Assembly (NCBI GenBank): GCA_028274465.1
Contig: CM051455.1
Location: 131,164,096-131,228,095 of the forward strand
DNA: 64,000 nt
Direction of reading: 5' to 3'
DNA from: Plantago ovata
Taxonomy: Eukaryota > Streptophyta > Magnoliopsida > Lamiales > Plantaginaceae
Under the pieces are notes generated by a model. That model saw only the letters and a program-made list of their open reading frames with translations, had not been told where the DNA came from and ran no database searches. Numbering within the stretch: position 1 is the stretch's first letter; every line of letters begins with the position of its first letter. Made by a program: the position numbers and the translations under genes. This document shows, in pieces, positions 36,705 through 47,049 of this stretch.

Positions 36705-36916
36705 CTTTCCTCCTTATACACATTTAATTACACATAGGCCCACGACCTTGACTTTCGCCGCTCTTAATCCAGGAAATGTCTAATTTGCCCCCACTGAAAT
36801 ATTTGATTCTTGGATGAGCCAAACAGCTTATTTACACGTGCAAGGCACGTGGGGGCTGGATGTAATTACCATGGCATAAGAAGGGAACATATGTAATTCT
36901 AATGGACTTTACCTAC

Positions 36917-36973
36917 TAGCCGTTAGGGACTGTTTATAGCCGTTGGGATTCAAATTTTTGGCTATATATAGCC
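36917..36973 (+). promoter_or_regulatory. two MSA motifs and TATA box before the MULE small gene
   Basis: On the minus strand both CCTAACGGCTA (36917-36927) and CCCAACGGCTA (36937-36947) fit the mitosis-specific activator consensus YCYAACGGYYA exactly; their starts are 20 bp apart. A TATA box inside the palindrome GGCTATATATAGCC (36960-36973) follows, about 70 bp before the start codon. MSA sites bind three-repeat MYB factors and drive G2/M expression in plants. That they do so here is inference. Confidence 0.6.
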
Positions 36974-37044
36974 CCCAAAAACTGCCTTTTATGTGTTTTT
37001 CTTGTGGTAAATGTAGTGTATCATTATAGGCAAATATTTTCCAC

Positions 37045-37500
37045 TTGAATATGAGTGATTCCAATGTGCTTCGTCCGGTTTGCACGAAATCAAGATGTAG
37101 AAAGCGTACGGTGTTGTCTGTGGCAATGAATGAAAGATTTCAATGGCAATGTCCTACGCATGGATGGTCAGAGTGGGCATCAGAAGAATTTGAAACTCCT
37201 CGAGGGGGGGAAATTGTGGAGCCTAGAGTGCTTTGGGAATTTACAACACATAGAAACATCCGAAGAACCAATCATGCAAGTGAAGGTCTTATTGATCGAG
37301 CAAGTGAAGATGTGGTCCAGCAAGCAAGTGAAGAAATGGTGCAGCAAGCAAGTGAAGTGAAGGGCAAACAGGCAAGGAAAATGAAAGTCCAAAAAAGGAG
37401 TGATGAAGACAAATACAATAGAATTAGGCAGCTACTTTGCATAAACTTGTTGTTGTTGGCTGTGTACCTCTTTGTACAAATTTGCAAATCAATGAAGTAG
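37045..37500 (+). CDS. MULE small gene: zinc-finger-like, coiled region, C-terminal membrane anchor
   Basis: 151 residues, one exon. Residues 13-38 hold C-x4-C and, 16 residues later, C-x2-H (WQCPTHGW), which looks like a degenerate GRF-type zinc finger. Residues about 79-110 carry an 8-residue repeat built on Q-A-S-E (24-bp DNA repeat), likely helical. Residues 127-146 (LLCINLLLLAVYLFVQIC) form one membrane segment at the very C-terminus, so the protein may be tail-anchored with the finger facing the cytosol or nucleus. Met3 is an alternative start. It sits where mudrB sits in MuDR, convergent with the transposase gene, and reads from the left terminal repeat. Its task in transposition is unknown; binding of the transposase or of DNA at a membrane is only a guess. 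Confidence 0.75.
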   Translation: MNMSDSNVLRPVCTKSRCRKRTVLSVAMNERFQWQCPTHGWSEWASEEFETPRGGEIVEPRVLWEFTTHRNIRRTNHASEGLIDRASEDVVQQASEEMVQQASEVKGKQARKMKVQKRSDEDKYNRIRQLLCINLLLLAVYLFVQICKSMK

Positions 37501-37662
37501 CATGAAGAGCAATTCAAGCTCTAATAAATTCTTGTTCCAGTAATCATCCTAAACCCAAAATAACTTCAGCAGTGACAGTTAACAAAAATAACTTGACCAC
37601 ACAAGGTCAGTTTTAGTAGTCTAGTACTCAAAATATCTTAGTTCTAAAACATAAACAACCAG

Positions 37663-40600
37663 CTAGGCCTTTGATTTTCCCTTTCCCTTAGCAGCAGACT
37701 TCTTGGCTGTCACATTTCTAGAAGAACCTTCCCCATTATCACCTCTCTTCCTCTTCTTGGTTTGGGAATTGGCAGGAGCAGCCTATACAAAATTAAGAGC
37801 ACACAGTCACTATACAACAAAATGTCCACAGTCACAGTACAAGCTACACAAACATGATACTATACATATGCTGAAACTATTAATGGACTACAGAAATCAG
37901 TAAATAAGCATGAAACTATGAAGCAACATTCACTTACAGATGTATTAGCTTGTGATGCAACTGGTGCTTTCTGCTTCTTTGGATTCTTTGTCTTTCTTTG
38001 TGGCTGTAAGAAGTATAATGCAACAGTAATCAGGAAAGTCCAATTATAAGAGAGATCACAACAAAAAATAGCTAAAACTTACATTTTGAGGACAATACAG
38101 TCTGACATGACCAATGGTGCCACATAGACTGCATTTTCTAGGTCTTCTCTGCTTATGTAATGGAGCTTTGCTCCTTTTCCCTTCTGATGGATGCCTGATC
38201 CTAACAAGCTTAGGCCTTCCCTTTTTCTTTTCAATCACAGGGGGGGAGCAAACTTCTGTGGTAAGATTGGTAGGCCAGAATCTATGGTCATCAATGGGAT
38301 TGATGGTCAGCTCATATGTTCTATTGTATGCTGCTTTGGTGTGATTCTCACTAACATACTTCTCAGGATCATCCCTGTTGAAAGAAATCACAACCATTGC
38401 ATGTCTGCAGGGAATTCCAGTCAAATCCCATCTGTTGCAGTTGCATGACATAGCGTTCATGTCCACAATAAAGGAGAAGTTCATATCTTCTACTTCAAAT
38501 CTACCCCCTCCTGAATCTGACTTCAAGTGTAAGCTCCTAGACTGATCATAATGCTCATTCAGTTTTCTCAATGGCCTTGGCATCAAACCAGTACTACAGG
38601 CCTTGCCTTGGTTCCTTCTAACAGAGACTCTATTCATTACTTGAGCCCTAAGCAAGCACATAGAACTTAGCATTCTACTAATATTCAGAACTTAGCTTTA
38701 AGTAAATGAACCAAGAGAAGGGAGTAGTGTATTTACCTCCATCATGGTGAGAAATGAGAAGCTCCTAAGTGGATCAACCCAAGAGTTGAAACACTCACTC
38801 AAATTGTTAGTGCAGTGATCTACATGTGGAGCTTTGTCAAATGAGTGTCTTGCCCAGTGTCCCAAAGGAATATCCATCAACCATTCATATGCTGGCTCAG
38901 ATGCATTCCTCATCTTCTCCATAGCCTTATTGAAGCCATATGAAGTGTAAGCAGTGGCAGCCTGCCAGAAGAACTTTCTCATGAGCACTCCAGTCCACTT
39001 CAACTTGAAATTTTCATATATGTGCCTTGCACACTTCCTGTTTGTGACTGTAGGAGCTTTCTCCTCAATGATTGGAACAAGACCCTTGCAATTGATAAAA
39101 GATACATTAGAGCAAGTAATGAAGGCAAGGGAAATGAAGTAAATACAAGATAAAAAAAGCATAATATATACACTAACCTTGCATCTATCAGCCATGAAAT
39201 GCCATGGCCTGTCACAGTCCCAAGGACCAACCAAATTCTCCAAACAGTGCATGAAGAAACCCCAACTTTCTTTGCACTCAGATTCCACAACTGCCCAAGC
39301 TAAAGGGTATATGCCACAGTTGGCATCAGTGCCAACAGCACTAAGCAACACACCTCCAAACTTCCCCTTTAAATGACAACCATCAAAAAAAAGAAAAGGG
39401 GAACAACCAGCTAGAAACCCTCTTTTCAGACCCTCTAATCCACAAAAAAACCTTTTAAACATGGGAGGCCTTTCAATGTTAGGGGTAGACTGCAACTCTA
39501 CTATGGAACCAACATTGGTCCTAAGGATCATTTCCCTATACTTAGGTGCTAACCTATAGGCTTCCTCATGATCCCCACCTAACACCAACATTGCCTTCTC
39601 CCTAGCCCTCCACACCCTCATATATGGCACAGTCACCTTCAACTTCTTGTTCACCCACAACTGCAACTTTTTAGTGCTCAAATTAGGGTGTTCCTTCAAC
39701 TGCTCTACAAACTTAACACACAGCCAGTTGCTATCTGCCATTTTATGATCCACCTTCCTGATACACCTATGAGTCCCTTCATAGGTTTTGATCATTGCAG
39801 ACTTCTTATCCTCCAAAGCACTTGCATGAAGTCTCCATGGGCATCCCTGCAGTTAGACAGTTGTAAATATTAGTAGAAAATCTGGAATACAAATGGGAGA
39901 ACAATTAACATATAGGGAAGTTGAGATTCTACCTTAGCTAGACAGCCAACTGTATATCTGGTGGTCTCATTCTTCTTCCTGTCAATGGTAAAACCCTTCT
40001 TAAGTGCATATTCTTTCACCCTCATCCTAACAGCTTCCATGTTGCCAAAGATTTCACCAACCCTGAACTCCTTGTCCACAACCTCATGATTCTCTTCAAA
40101 TTCATCACCAATGAAGTCCCTCAAATCACCCAGTTCCTCAATACCATCATCATCACTTGGATATTGTACTGGTCCAGAGCCTTCTTCCTCATCCAAATTC
40201 TCAGCTTCTCCATCAGCAGTTGGATCATTCTCCTCATCACAATCAGATCCTTCATCCTTCTTAAAACCAATTATAACATCCTCTTCCTCATGTATGTTCT
40301 CTTTGGGTGGCTCATCATTATCCCAATCCAAATAATCATCATCACACTCAATGTTAGGCATATCAGGCTCCATCTCCAACTCATCATCTACAAAGTCAGG
40401 CTCCTTCTCCAATTCATCATCAGACTCACTATCTTCAGACTGAGCCATGCCACCTAAATCATAATCATCATCATCACTGTCATCACTCTCAACATCATGA
40501 GTGCCATGATCACCCTCAACATCTTGAGTGTCATGATCACCCTCAACATCATCATCACTATCATTCCAGTCCTCTAGTACAACATCATCATCCATCTTCT

Positions 40601-41561
40601 TACAAGTTTCATCACCCACCTTCTCACCAGTCTCATCATCCATATGGTATGATTCCATCATGTCTACATAAGCCTGCTCCCAGCCTGGTCCAATATATTC
40701 TTCAGGTATCTCAACATGTGGTATATGAAATGGAGTCTGGTCTGGTCTTACTTGTGGAATGTAAGCAGAGCTTGGATCATTTTGAGGAGTTTGCTGAGTA
40801 GCTGCAGGTGGAGTAGTTTCATTTGGAGGTGAGTGTGGAGCTGTTTCAATTGGAGATGATGGTGGAGGTGTTTCATGTGGAGGTGATGGTGGAAGTGTTT
40901 CATGTTGAGGTGATGGTGGAGCTGTCTCATGTGGAGGTGATGAGTGTGGAGCTGTCTCATGTGGAGATGACTGTGGAGCTTTTTCTTGTGGAGGTGACTG
41001 TGGAGCTGGTTCATGTGGAGGTGAATGTGCTGGTGAGGGCTGTGTAGGCTGGGAGGCTGGTGGAGCATCATCTGTCAAGTCTATAACTTCATCTTCATCA
41101 GTAGGCCACCTCTTAGTCTTAGGGCCTTTGGGAGGTGGAGGCTTATTAGCCCTTTCTCTAAAAAGTCTTCTTCTAGTAGGAGGTTGCTCTTTCAAAGGCA
41201 CCTCAAATTCTACATCAACACCACTACGCACCTTTTTACCTTTACCCTTAGCCTTTGGTGACACAGAACGTAAGGGCTCAGCATAAGAAATGTCATCTAT
41301 GTGAAGAATACAGTCCTTAAATTCTTTATTTCTCTCAAACATACTTCTCACAGTCTCATCACTCACAATTTGTATTTGTTCAGAAGAGTTCTCTACATCA
41401 GCAAATATCTTAAACGCAACATATTTACCAAAACCAAGATTTTCATCAAGATCATCACACAGTCTCTCGAAATCGTACCTTGTGTGGGTGATGTCGAAAA
41501 TATCATACGTTTTGTCATCACAATGTACTCGAATATTGTACCTGTTGTTCCTTCTCGCCAT
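37663..41561 (-). CDS. MULE transposase (MuDR/mudrA type), six exons
   Basis: Exons on the minus strand: 41561-39933, 39846-39178, 39084-38737, about 38647-38083, 38003-37938, 37782-37663; GT-AG introns. About 1,130 residues. Exon 1: PB1-like N-terminus (M-A-R-R-N-N-R-Y), a repeated proline-rich stretch (P-P-H-E-T-A-P type units, 40800-41060), a long acidic region, and the MuDR DNA-binding region that runs into exon 2 at GCLAK|GCPWRLHAS. Exon 2: catalytic MULE domain (F-F-D-G-C-H-L-K-G; later M-A-D-R-C-K). Exon 4: SWIM zinc finger (C-N-C...C-R-H) and a CCHC knuckle (CSLCGTIGHVRLYC). Exons 5-6: lysine-rich tail. Start chosen at the second Met of the open frame, as 12 upstream residues are not family-like. 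Oddity: exon 3 (phase 0) and the only sensible exon-4 acceptors do not join in frame, so either another splice is used or one base is off there. Confidence 0.88.
40800..41060 (-). repeat. 24/27-bp minisatellite in transposase exon 1
   Basis: About nine diverged units coding for S-P-P-H-E-T-A-P-P-like blocks. Visible on the plus strand as repeated GGAGGTGATGGTGGA and TTTCATGTGG. Confidence 0.8.
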
Positions 41562-42072
41562 GACTGTAAACACAGAAACACAGAGAGTCGAAAACACTGT
41601 CAGAAAAAAAACCCTAGGTGTATGAAATCAAATTAAAAAATTACATACTTTTTCTACAATCAAAACACAGTTCCTACTAACCAAGATGTATAACATCATC
41701 TTATTGCTTCAAATTTTCAAAAAAAAAAAAAAATTTGATCGACCACATTACCTTACAGATAACCCGCCGTTAAGCTCAATTTCATCAATGTTTGTGCCCG
41801 ATAGTCGACCCAGAACGAAATTACGGTAGTTAAAGTTCTTCAAAACGTCGATTACATGGAGAATTTTGGGGGCGCAGTGGTTACGATATTGGAGGGAAGG
41901 GAGACGAACAGGGGAAGAAAGGAAAATAGGGTAATTATTAATGAGGGAGTTATGAAAAAATAATAAAAGGGAAAAGGCTTAAAACGGCTAAAATTACTAA
42001 GGCCGTGTTTGGGAAGAGAAAGAGCAACAGTGGGAAATAAGCTGGTCAACCCAAACTGCTTATTTTGGGTCT
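41562..42072 (-). promoter_or_regulatory. presumed promoter and 5' leader of the transposase gene
   Basis: 510 bp between the right terminal repeat and the start codon. It holds two AACGG cores (41767-41771 on the minus strand and 41983-41987 on the plus strand) but no exact MSA match. No sure TATA box. A possible leader intron cannot be ruled out. Confidence 0.4.
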
Positions 42073-42147
42073 GAATGTAAATGTTTGCATAATAGGGGAA
42101 GAAATAGGGAGACGTCGCATAAGAGGGGGTCCAGACGTAAAATTCCC
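42073..42147 (-). repeat. right terminal inverted repeat of the MULE
   Basis: On the minus strand starts GGGAATTTTACGTCTGGACC, then the shared core. Confidence 0.9.
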
Positions 42148-42156
42148 TTTATTTTT

Positions 42157-43400
42157 TGATACATAGATCAAAACTGGCACACAATTAAAAAGGAAAAAAG
42201 ATGTGATCATTAATTGTTTCTGTTAGATCAAGACATATAAATAGAACAAGAGTATTCTTGATGATAGCACTCTATTTTTTCTCAGTAATCATAAAACTGC
42301 CGTTGATAATCAATATAGTTTGAGTGTGCAACGAATATCTGGAGCAATCAATTTTCCATGCATTTGCAGCTTGGCAGCAGAGTCTCAGAGTAGTATATAT
42401 GATCATTTTCTTTTCTTCCCTTTCAGATTTCACTTCATGAGCATGCATCCATACTAGTATTTGACAAAGGTCTACCTTCTTGAACTGCAGTTAACCGAAT
42501 AAGGCTTGCTGGAATTGCTTTACCGATAATAAGACCACGGATATACTGGAGCGGAACTTCTGATCGCGCACTTCTTCACCAAATCAAACGAGAAAGCCTT
42601 CTCATGATATGGGCACTTATCATCATCATTTGGGTAGTCCTCAATCCTATGCCATTCATTTGATTTAAGAGATTAGTTCAAAGTCGTTAATACGTCACAT
42701 TTTCAGTACCAAGAAAGCTTTAAGACCTTATAGTCATCATGAATACAATCGTATCCAAAACTACCACAGCTAATTATTGGTTTGGCCTCCATCGTGGCTT
42801 TTTTGGGGCTTAAGCCCCAAATAAGCAACCATTGCTAGTGCTCTAATAACCGTATCCGTCTGTGTATACACCTCTAACTCTTACAAATTAAGAATACTTA
42901 CAAATTAGTGATAATTTCAAAACTTTGTGCCAAATATTTAGTATAACCTAAATACTTAAATGCTTACAATTTAGTGAAAACGTTTTCATCAATTAGTGAT
43001 GCTACTAATTTTACTACTAATAGGGTTAAATACATTCCTAAATTTCTCAAACTATTCACACTATCTCAAGTATTTCATTATCAGTCAATCCAAATTAAAA
43101 TTTATCAAGTATTACTCTCACATATCGTGATGCTTGTTGTGAACATTTTCAATCACGTCGTTTGTCAATTTCAAATTTAGTTTCCCGATGCTTGACAATT
43201 TGGATGCATGCCAACTTTGACGATGCCTTCAAATTACGACTTAAGGGATTGAGGGAGAACCCTTCGTGATTCTGAAAATGGGTAAATACAACTAAATACA
43301 TCAACATGACCATCACATTCAAAACTTGCATAATCTATCTATCAAATTAATTGCTCGAAGCTATGTACACATGATGAGAAGATAAACTGGAAAGCGTTGA
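42157..43400. other. intergenic with one coding-like remnant
   Basis: On the minus strand 42665-42430 has coding-like stretches in two frames (YPNDDDKCPYHEKAFSF, then LQYIRGLIIGKAIPASLIRL and a stop), as from a frame-shifted exon of an unknown protein. I do not recognise it. The rest is AT-rich without features. Confidence 0.35.
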
Positions 43401-43732
43401 TCTTTCCAATTACAAACTTTGCGACAGATACATTATTCGCCGCTAATCTGCAATGGAGAACTTTTTATTCGTCGCAAATGATCATTTCCTTCTTTTGTTT
43501 TTTATTTTTTTGTTGAGAAAGGTCAACAAATTAGACGACGGATATATTATTCATCGTTAATTAACGATGGATGAAACCTATCTCGTTGCTGAATTGAGCC
43601 AGATTAGGATAGCATACACATAGAAGAACTGAGCTTGAAGCTCAGTTTGTCACCTAACTAATTTTACCGATCCGTCTCTAATCTGCGTTGGATACACTAA
43701 AATTCGTAGCTATTTCAAGGATACCTTGTAGT
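43401..43732. mobile_element. CACTA-type element, one end only
   Basis: Read on the minus strand it starts CACTACAAGGTATCC at 43732, the CACTA terminus, and runs through repeats of the type GACGGAT and GACGAAT on both strands (43425-43700), which are the usual subterminal repeats. No second CACTACA end is found nearby. A hAT-like element lies eight bases beyond. Confidence 0.55.
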
Positions 43733-43740
43733 GTCTATAG

Positions 43741-44349
43741 CTATGTTTCCAAACCCGGAGGGTCAACCCGGATTGACCCAGGTTAACCCGGACCTGACAA
43801 CTTTTGCGGGACGGACGAAAGAAATCCCAGCAAAAGATGCACTGGGAAGGAACAAGGGGAAGTAGATGACGATGGATATGCAGATGGCGGAAACCGAGTC
43901 ACTGAGATTAGGGCTCGATCTGACCTGGGGAAGAAGATACCCAAGGGTTGGAGTTGAAGTAGACTTCATTATTCTCATCAAAATGGTGCAAGATGAGATT
44001 GATTGTGGTTGTGATTTGGAGTTGCAATGGCAAATGGAAGCTTGTCGGGAGATTTATGCACAAGCCATGGCCCATGGGAGACAAAATTTGTTTGGAATTG
44101 TATGAAAGCATGTGTGGTGACTGGTGACTAGTGACCATATGGTTAAGATAGATAATTATGTTTGGCTAAGATAGATAAAATGTGTAATATTTTTTTTCAT
44201 GCATATATTGCATATATTATTAATTAAAATAAATATTTATAATTTTATGTATTTATGACGTAATCCGGGTCAACCTTCCGAGTTGACCCGGGTTAACTCG
44301 TCCGAGATTTTTTTCCGGTTAAACCCCGGGTCCGGATTTGAAAACATAG
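43741..44349. mobile_element. non-autonomous element with 8-bp target duplication, hAT-like
   Basis: Perfect duplication GTCTATAG (43733-43740, 44350-44357). Ends CTATGTTTCCAAACCCGG and, reverse complement, CTATGTTTTCAAATCCGG, followed at both sides by GGTCAACCCGG / GTTAACCCGGG blocks. An open frame of 79 codons (43866-44105, plus) is inside; it begins MTMDMQMAETESLRLGL and resembles nothing I know. It may be captured or chance sequence. Confidence 0.75.
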
Positions 44350-44424
44350 GTCTATAGCCTTTTCTTCCAAATTCCTGCCTCTCTCAACCTCTCTCTCTTT
44401 TTTTGTTTTTTTCAATATCTAGAG

Positions 44425-44755
44425 TTAATTAAGTTTGTACTTGACCTGATGTTAGGTTTGAGTGTTCTTTTTTTCTGAATCAGTCAAATTAATACGATTA
44501 AATCTTAACAATAGTTTTTGCACAACTTCAAATATCGAGACTATGTTGGATCGAAATTGGGCCCAATGTTGGTGGGATTGAATAGAAAATTGCGGGTTTA
44601 CAACATTGGGCCCAACCCGGCCTCATTACTCAAAGTTGTAGTCTTAAAGTAGAGGTTGAGATTTAATCATACTAATTTGGATGGATGAAATTGAAACTAC
44701 AATAAATCAAATTTAACATCACGTCAAATTCAACCTTGCCTAACCATAGAAATTC
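44425..44755. repeat. foldback element, about 330 bp
   Basis: The left arm (GACCTGATGTTAGGTTTGA, TCAAATTAATACGATTAAAT) matches the reverse complement of the right arm (GACGTGATGTTAAATTTGA, CCAAATTAGTATGATTAAAT). The centre has its own inverted pair, TTGGGCCCAATGTTG and CAACATTGGGCCCAA. The whole could form one long hairpin. No target duplication could be fixed. Confidence 0.7.
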
Positions 44756-45399
44756 CCTATTTTTGTGGCTTAGTTGCCTGCATTATTATGATAATATTGA
44801 TGCCAACACCGATACTTTTACAGTTAAAATGCGTTTAGTAGGATATATTAACTTGTATTAGTTCATATAGTACTCCCTCCATCTCCTCTCAGGGTTCCTA
44901 TTTATTTGTTGATTTTTTTAGGTTCCCGTTTAACATCATATTTTTAATTATAAATCATAACGAAAAAATAATTTACAAAAAATATTATCATTAAATTTTC
45001 ATCTTGTCGATTGATCATCTTATTGGGTAAGGCCATATACATGTGATCATAATTGCGAAATTTCAACCGATTAATTAGTTTCAACTTCGTTAATGGAGTT
45101 GGTACCATATATAATACACTTGTGAAAGCAAAATGTTGTTAGTTCTATACTTCTATGTGCTCAAACACAAGTTAAATATACATTGACTTGAGGATTAACA
45201 ATGTTTATGAGCAATTGGCAAAAAAAATACATACTTCTTTCGGAACCCAGCTAGTTCCGTGTCAATACACGCCGCCAGGTACTCAGTACCTAATAATGCA
45301 CTCTTTGCTAATATATATATACACGGCTTAGTTCTTATAAATCATCATGCATATATGTTCTATCTAAATCTAGTTACTAAATAAGTCAATCGAGAAATT
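44756..45399. other. intergenic and promoter of the second peptide gene
   Basis: A Stowaway-like half end (ACTCCCTCCATCTCC) lies at about 44871. TATA-like TAATATATATATACACGG at about 45309-45326 stands some 80 bp before the start codon at 45400. Confidence 0.45.
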
Positions 45400-45576
45400 A
45401 TGAAAGCCGCAAAAGTAGTCTTATTTATCTTCTTTGCAATCCTGCTGCTGATGATGAACCAAATGGCTAGTTCGGTGCATTATCCGAGCGGTGAGAGTTC
45501 GTTGCACAGTAGGCAGCTTAGAGGTAGGTTGTCTCCTCCTCCAGCGCCACGAGCAGGTAAAAGGAGGGTCACATGA
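45400..45576 (+). CDS. small secreted peptide precursor, 58 residues
   Basis: Start ATG at 45400, stop at 45574-45576. Residues 1-25 form a signal peptide (MKAAK, then VVLFIFFAILLLMM). The rest is short and polar: HYPSGESSLHSRQLRGR, then the tail L-S-P-P-P-A-P-R-A-G-K-R-R. The basic pair next to the tail would suit processing by subtilases or trimming. It resembles the product of 29499-29738 in order and spacing of motifs (Y-P, S-x-x-H, R, P-P-P-x-P, A-x-G). Such precursors usually yield a secreted signal of 5-20 residues read by a receptor kinase. No known family motif is matched, so the role is open. A GCAG|GTAAAAGG donor-like site inside the last codons leaves room for a spliced, longer form. 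Confidence 0.6.
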   Translation: MKAAKVVLFIFFAILLLMMNQMASSVHYPSGESSLHSRQLRGRLSPPPAPRAGKRRVT

Positions 45577-46902
45577 TTCATGGATCGTCTTGAAGAGTAC
45601 CCATGGAGAATATATGTGATTGTGAGCGAATCCGATTGCTCTTATAGCTCCCTAATTTCTGGAAAAGTGGTTTGCTTATTTAGAGAAGGTGATCCACTAC
45701 TAATTGGAAAGTGGAGCAAGCAAGTCCTGCAAACACTTGATTTTCCAAGCTATATAATAGGAATGGTCACAATATATTAGTAACTAGGACTTGCGATATA
45801 TTAGTTTAAATTTGATGTTTTCCTACATATATAATCCAGTTTAATTTGTTAACACGACAAGCATGATTACAAAAGTTACGTGAGTGGATACTTATATATG
45901 TGTCCATGACTAGGTTATTAGTAAATGAGTTTGTGCAATATACTGGTTATGATACTACTTGTGATGATATGCCTAGCCCCCGGTTACTCATGGTTAGAAT
46001 ATATACATCTCATTGGTTTGGTTTTGTCCGCTTTGAGCCAAAACTCACCATATCTTATCGGACATGCAACATGTGTATTATTAAAACTATCACCAATACC
46101 TGGTAAAATTGTAGTCCGTCCGTTTCCGTAACGTAACAATCTTCCCATTTAGTAATGTGTTAACATTTTTAACCTCCGTTTGAAGTGGCCTATGTAAATG
46201 ATATCTCTTATATGAGTATCCGATTTGTGAAACTTGAAAACATAATTTCTAGAATTTTAAATAATCAATGTATGTAAATATCATGTATTATACATATAGC
46301 ATTATCAGTATAATTGTTAAAAGTCTATGTGTGTTTGTTGGTGTCAAAAATCCTTTTGTATGTTAGTAGCTTCTTTTTCGGAGTTATTACATTTTGCCTT
46401 ACCTTAATATGTCTCCTTTTCTTACTAAACCCTCATTGGCAAATCCCAACTTACATATTCCCCAATTTCTTTCATTCTCCTCACTACTTTGGATTGAAAT
46501 TAAAGATTTTTGGTCCCCTAATAGTACCCCCATCATTTTGTACACATACTCCATACAATTACATACTTATAACATCTAGTCCTCTTAATTCCAATACAAA
46601 CTTACAAGAAAAGTATCTGGGGCCGAAATGCAAACTTCTAAATTTCAAGAATGATCTGTATACACCATCTTTCTTAATTTTTTTCTTTCTTCTTCCTTTC
46701 TTCTTCTTTCTTCTCCTTCCATTCTTTGAAAAAAAAAATTCTTCTCCTTCCATTATCTTAAATTCTTTTTTTTCTTCTCTTTCCATTCTTCTTCTTACTT
46801 ATAAATCAAAAAATCAGAAAAAAAAAAAAAAAAATAGAAATCTGAAGCTCGAACAGAGCTTCCATGGAAGCTCAGATCGGAGCTTCCACGAAGCTCCAGA
46901 TT
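45577..46902. other. intergenic; pyrimidine-rich tract
   Basis: 46660-46800 is a long TTC/CTT tract on the plus strand. 46856-46873 is a perfect 18-base palindrome (GAGCTTCCATGGAAGCTC) followed by an imperfect one (46880-46898), just outside the shared part of the neighbouring LTR. No gene is seen. Confidence 0.5.
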
Positions 46903-47015
46903 TAGCACGCTTCGTTCTCTTAGTTGAGTTCGTTCTCTTCTTCCTCTTCTTCTCTTGATCGGATTTCTGCAAATCCTTCATTTCCTTTGGATCATTCGAT
47001 CCATATATTTCAACA
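46903..47015 (-). repeat. 3' LTR of the minus-strand copia element, partial match
   Basis: 113 bp shared with the 5' LTR, from TGTTGAAATATATGG (47015 downward). To the left the sequence diverges abruptly. Confidence 0.8.
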
Positions 47016-47049
47016 CTCCCCCTCAAGATTGGAGTGTAGATGTTTGTAA

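Larger units (their letters stand above)
36630..42147. mobile_element. complete-looking autonomous Mutator-like element (MULE), 5,518 bp
   Basis: Perfect 9-bp target duplication TTTATTTTT at 36621-36629 and 42148-42156. Terminal inverted repeats of about 75 bp share TGGACCCCCTCTTATGCGAC. Inside are two convergent genes: a transposase gene on the minus strand (41561-37663) and a small gene on the plus strand (37045-37500), separated by about 160 bp. This mirrors maize MuDR (mudrA and mudrB convergent, each reading from one terminal repeat), though the small protein does not look like mudrB. The exact target duplication and mostly open frames suggest a recent insertion. The one doubt about activity is the exon 3/exon 4 junction of the transposase gene. 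Confidence 0.95.

Noticed and set aside
40086-41047. Plus-strand frames opposite the MULE transposase exon 1
   Set aside because: Shadows of the acidic and proline-rich repeats on the coding strand.
36621-42156. T-rich duplication as chance rather than target site
   Set aside because: Rejected as chance because all nine bases match, the spot is exactly at both inverted-repeat ends, and nine is the Mutator length.
45580-45780. 66-codon frame directly behind the second peptide gene
   Set aside because: Starts four bases behind the stop and has no recognisable feature; more likely 3' UTR.
46314-46958. 214-codon plus-strand frame rich in F, L and S
   Set aside because: Made of a TTC/CTT tract that runs into an LTR; no domain.
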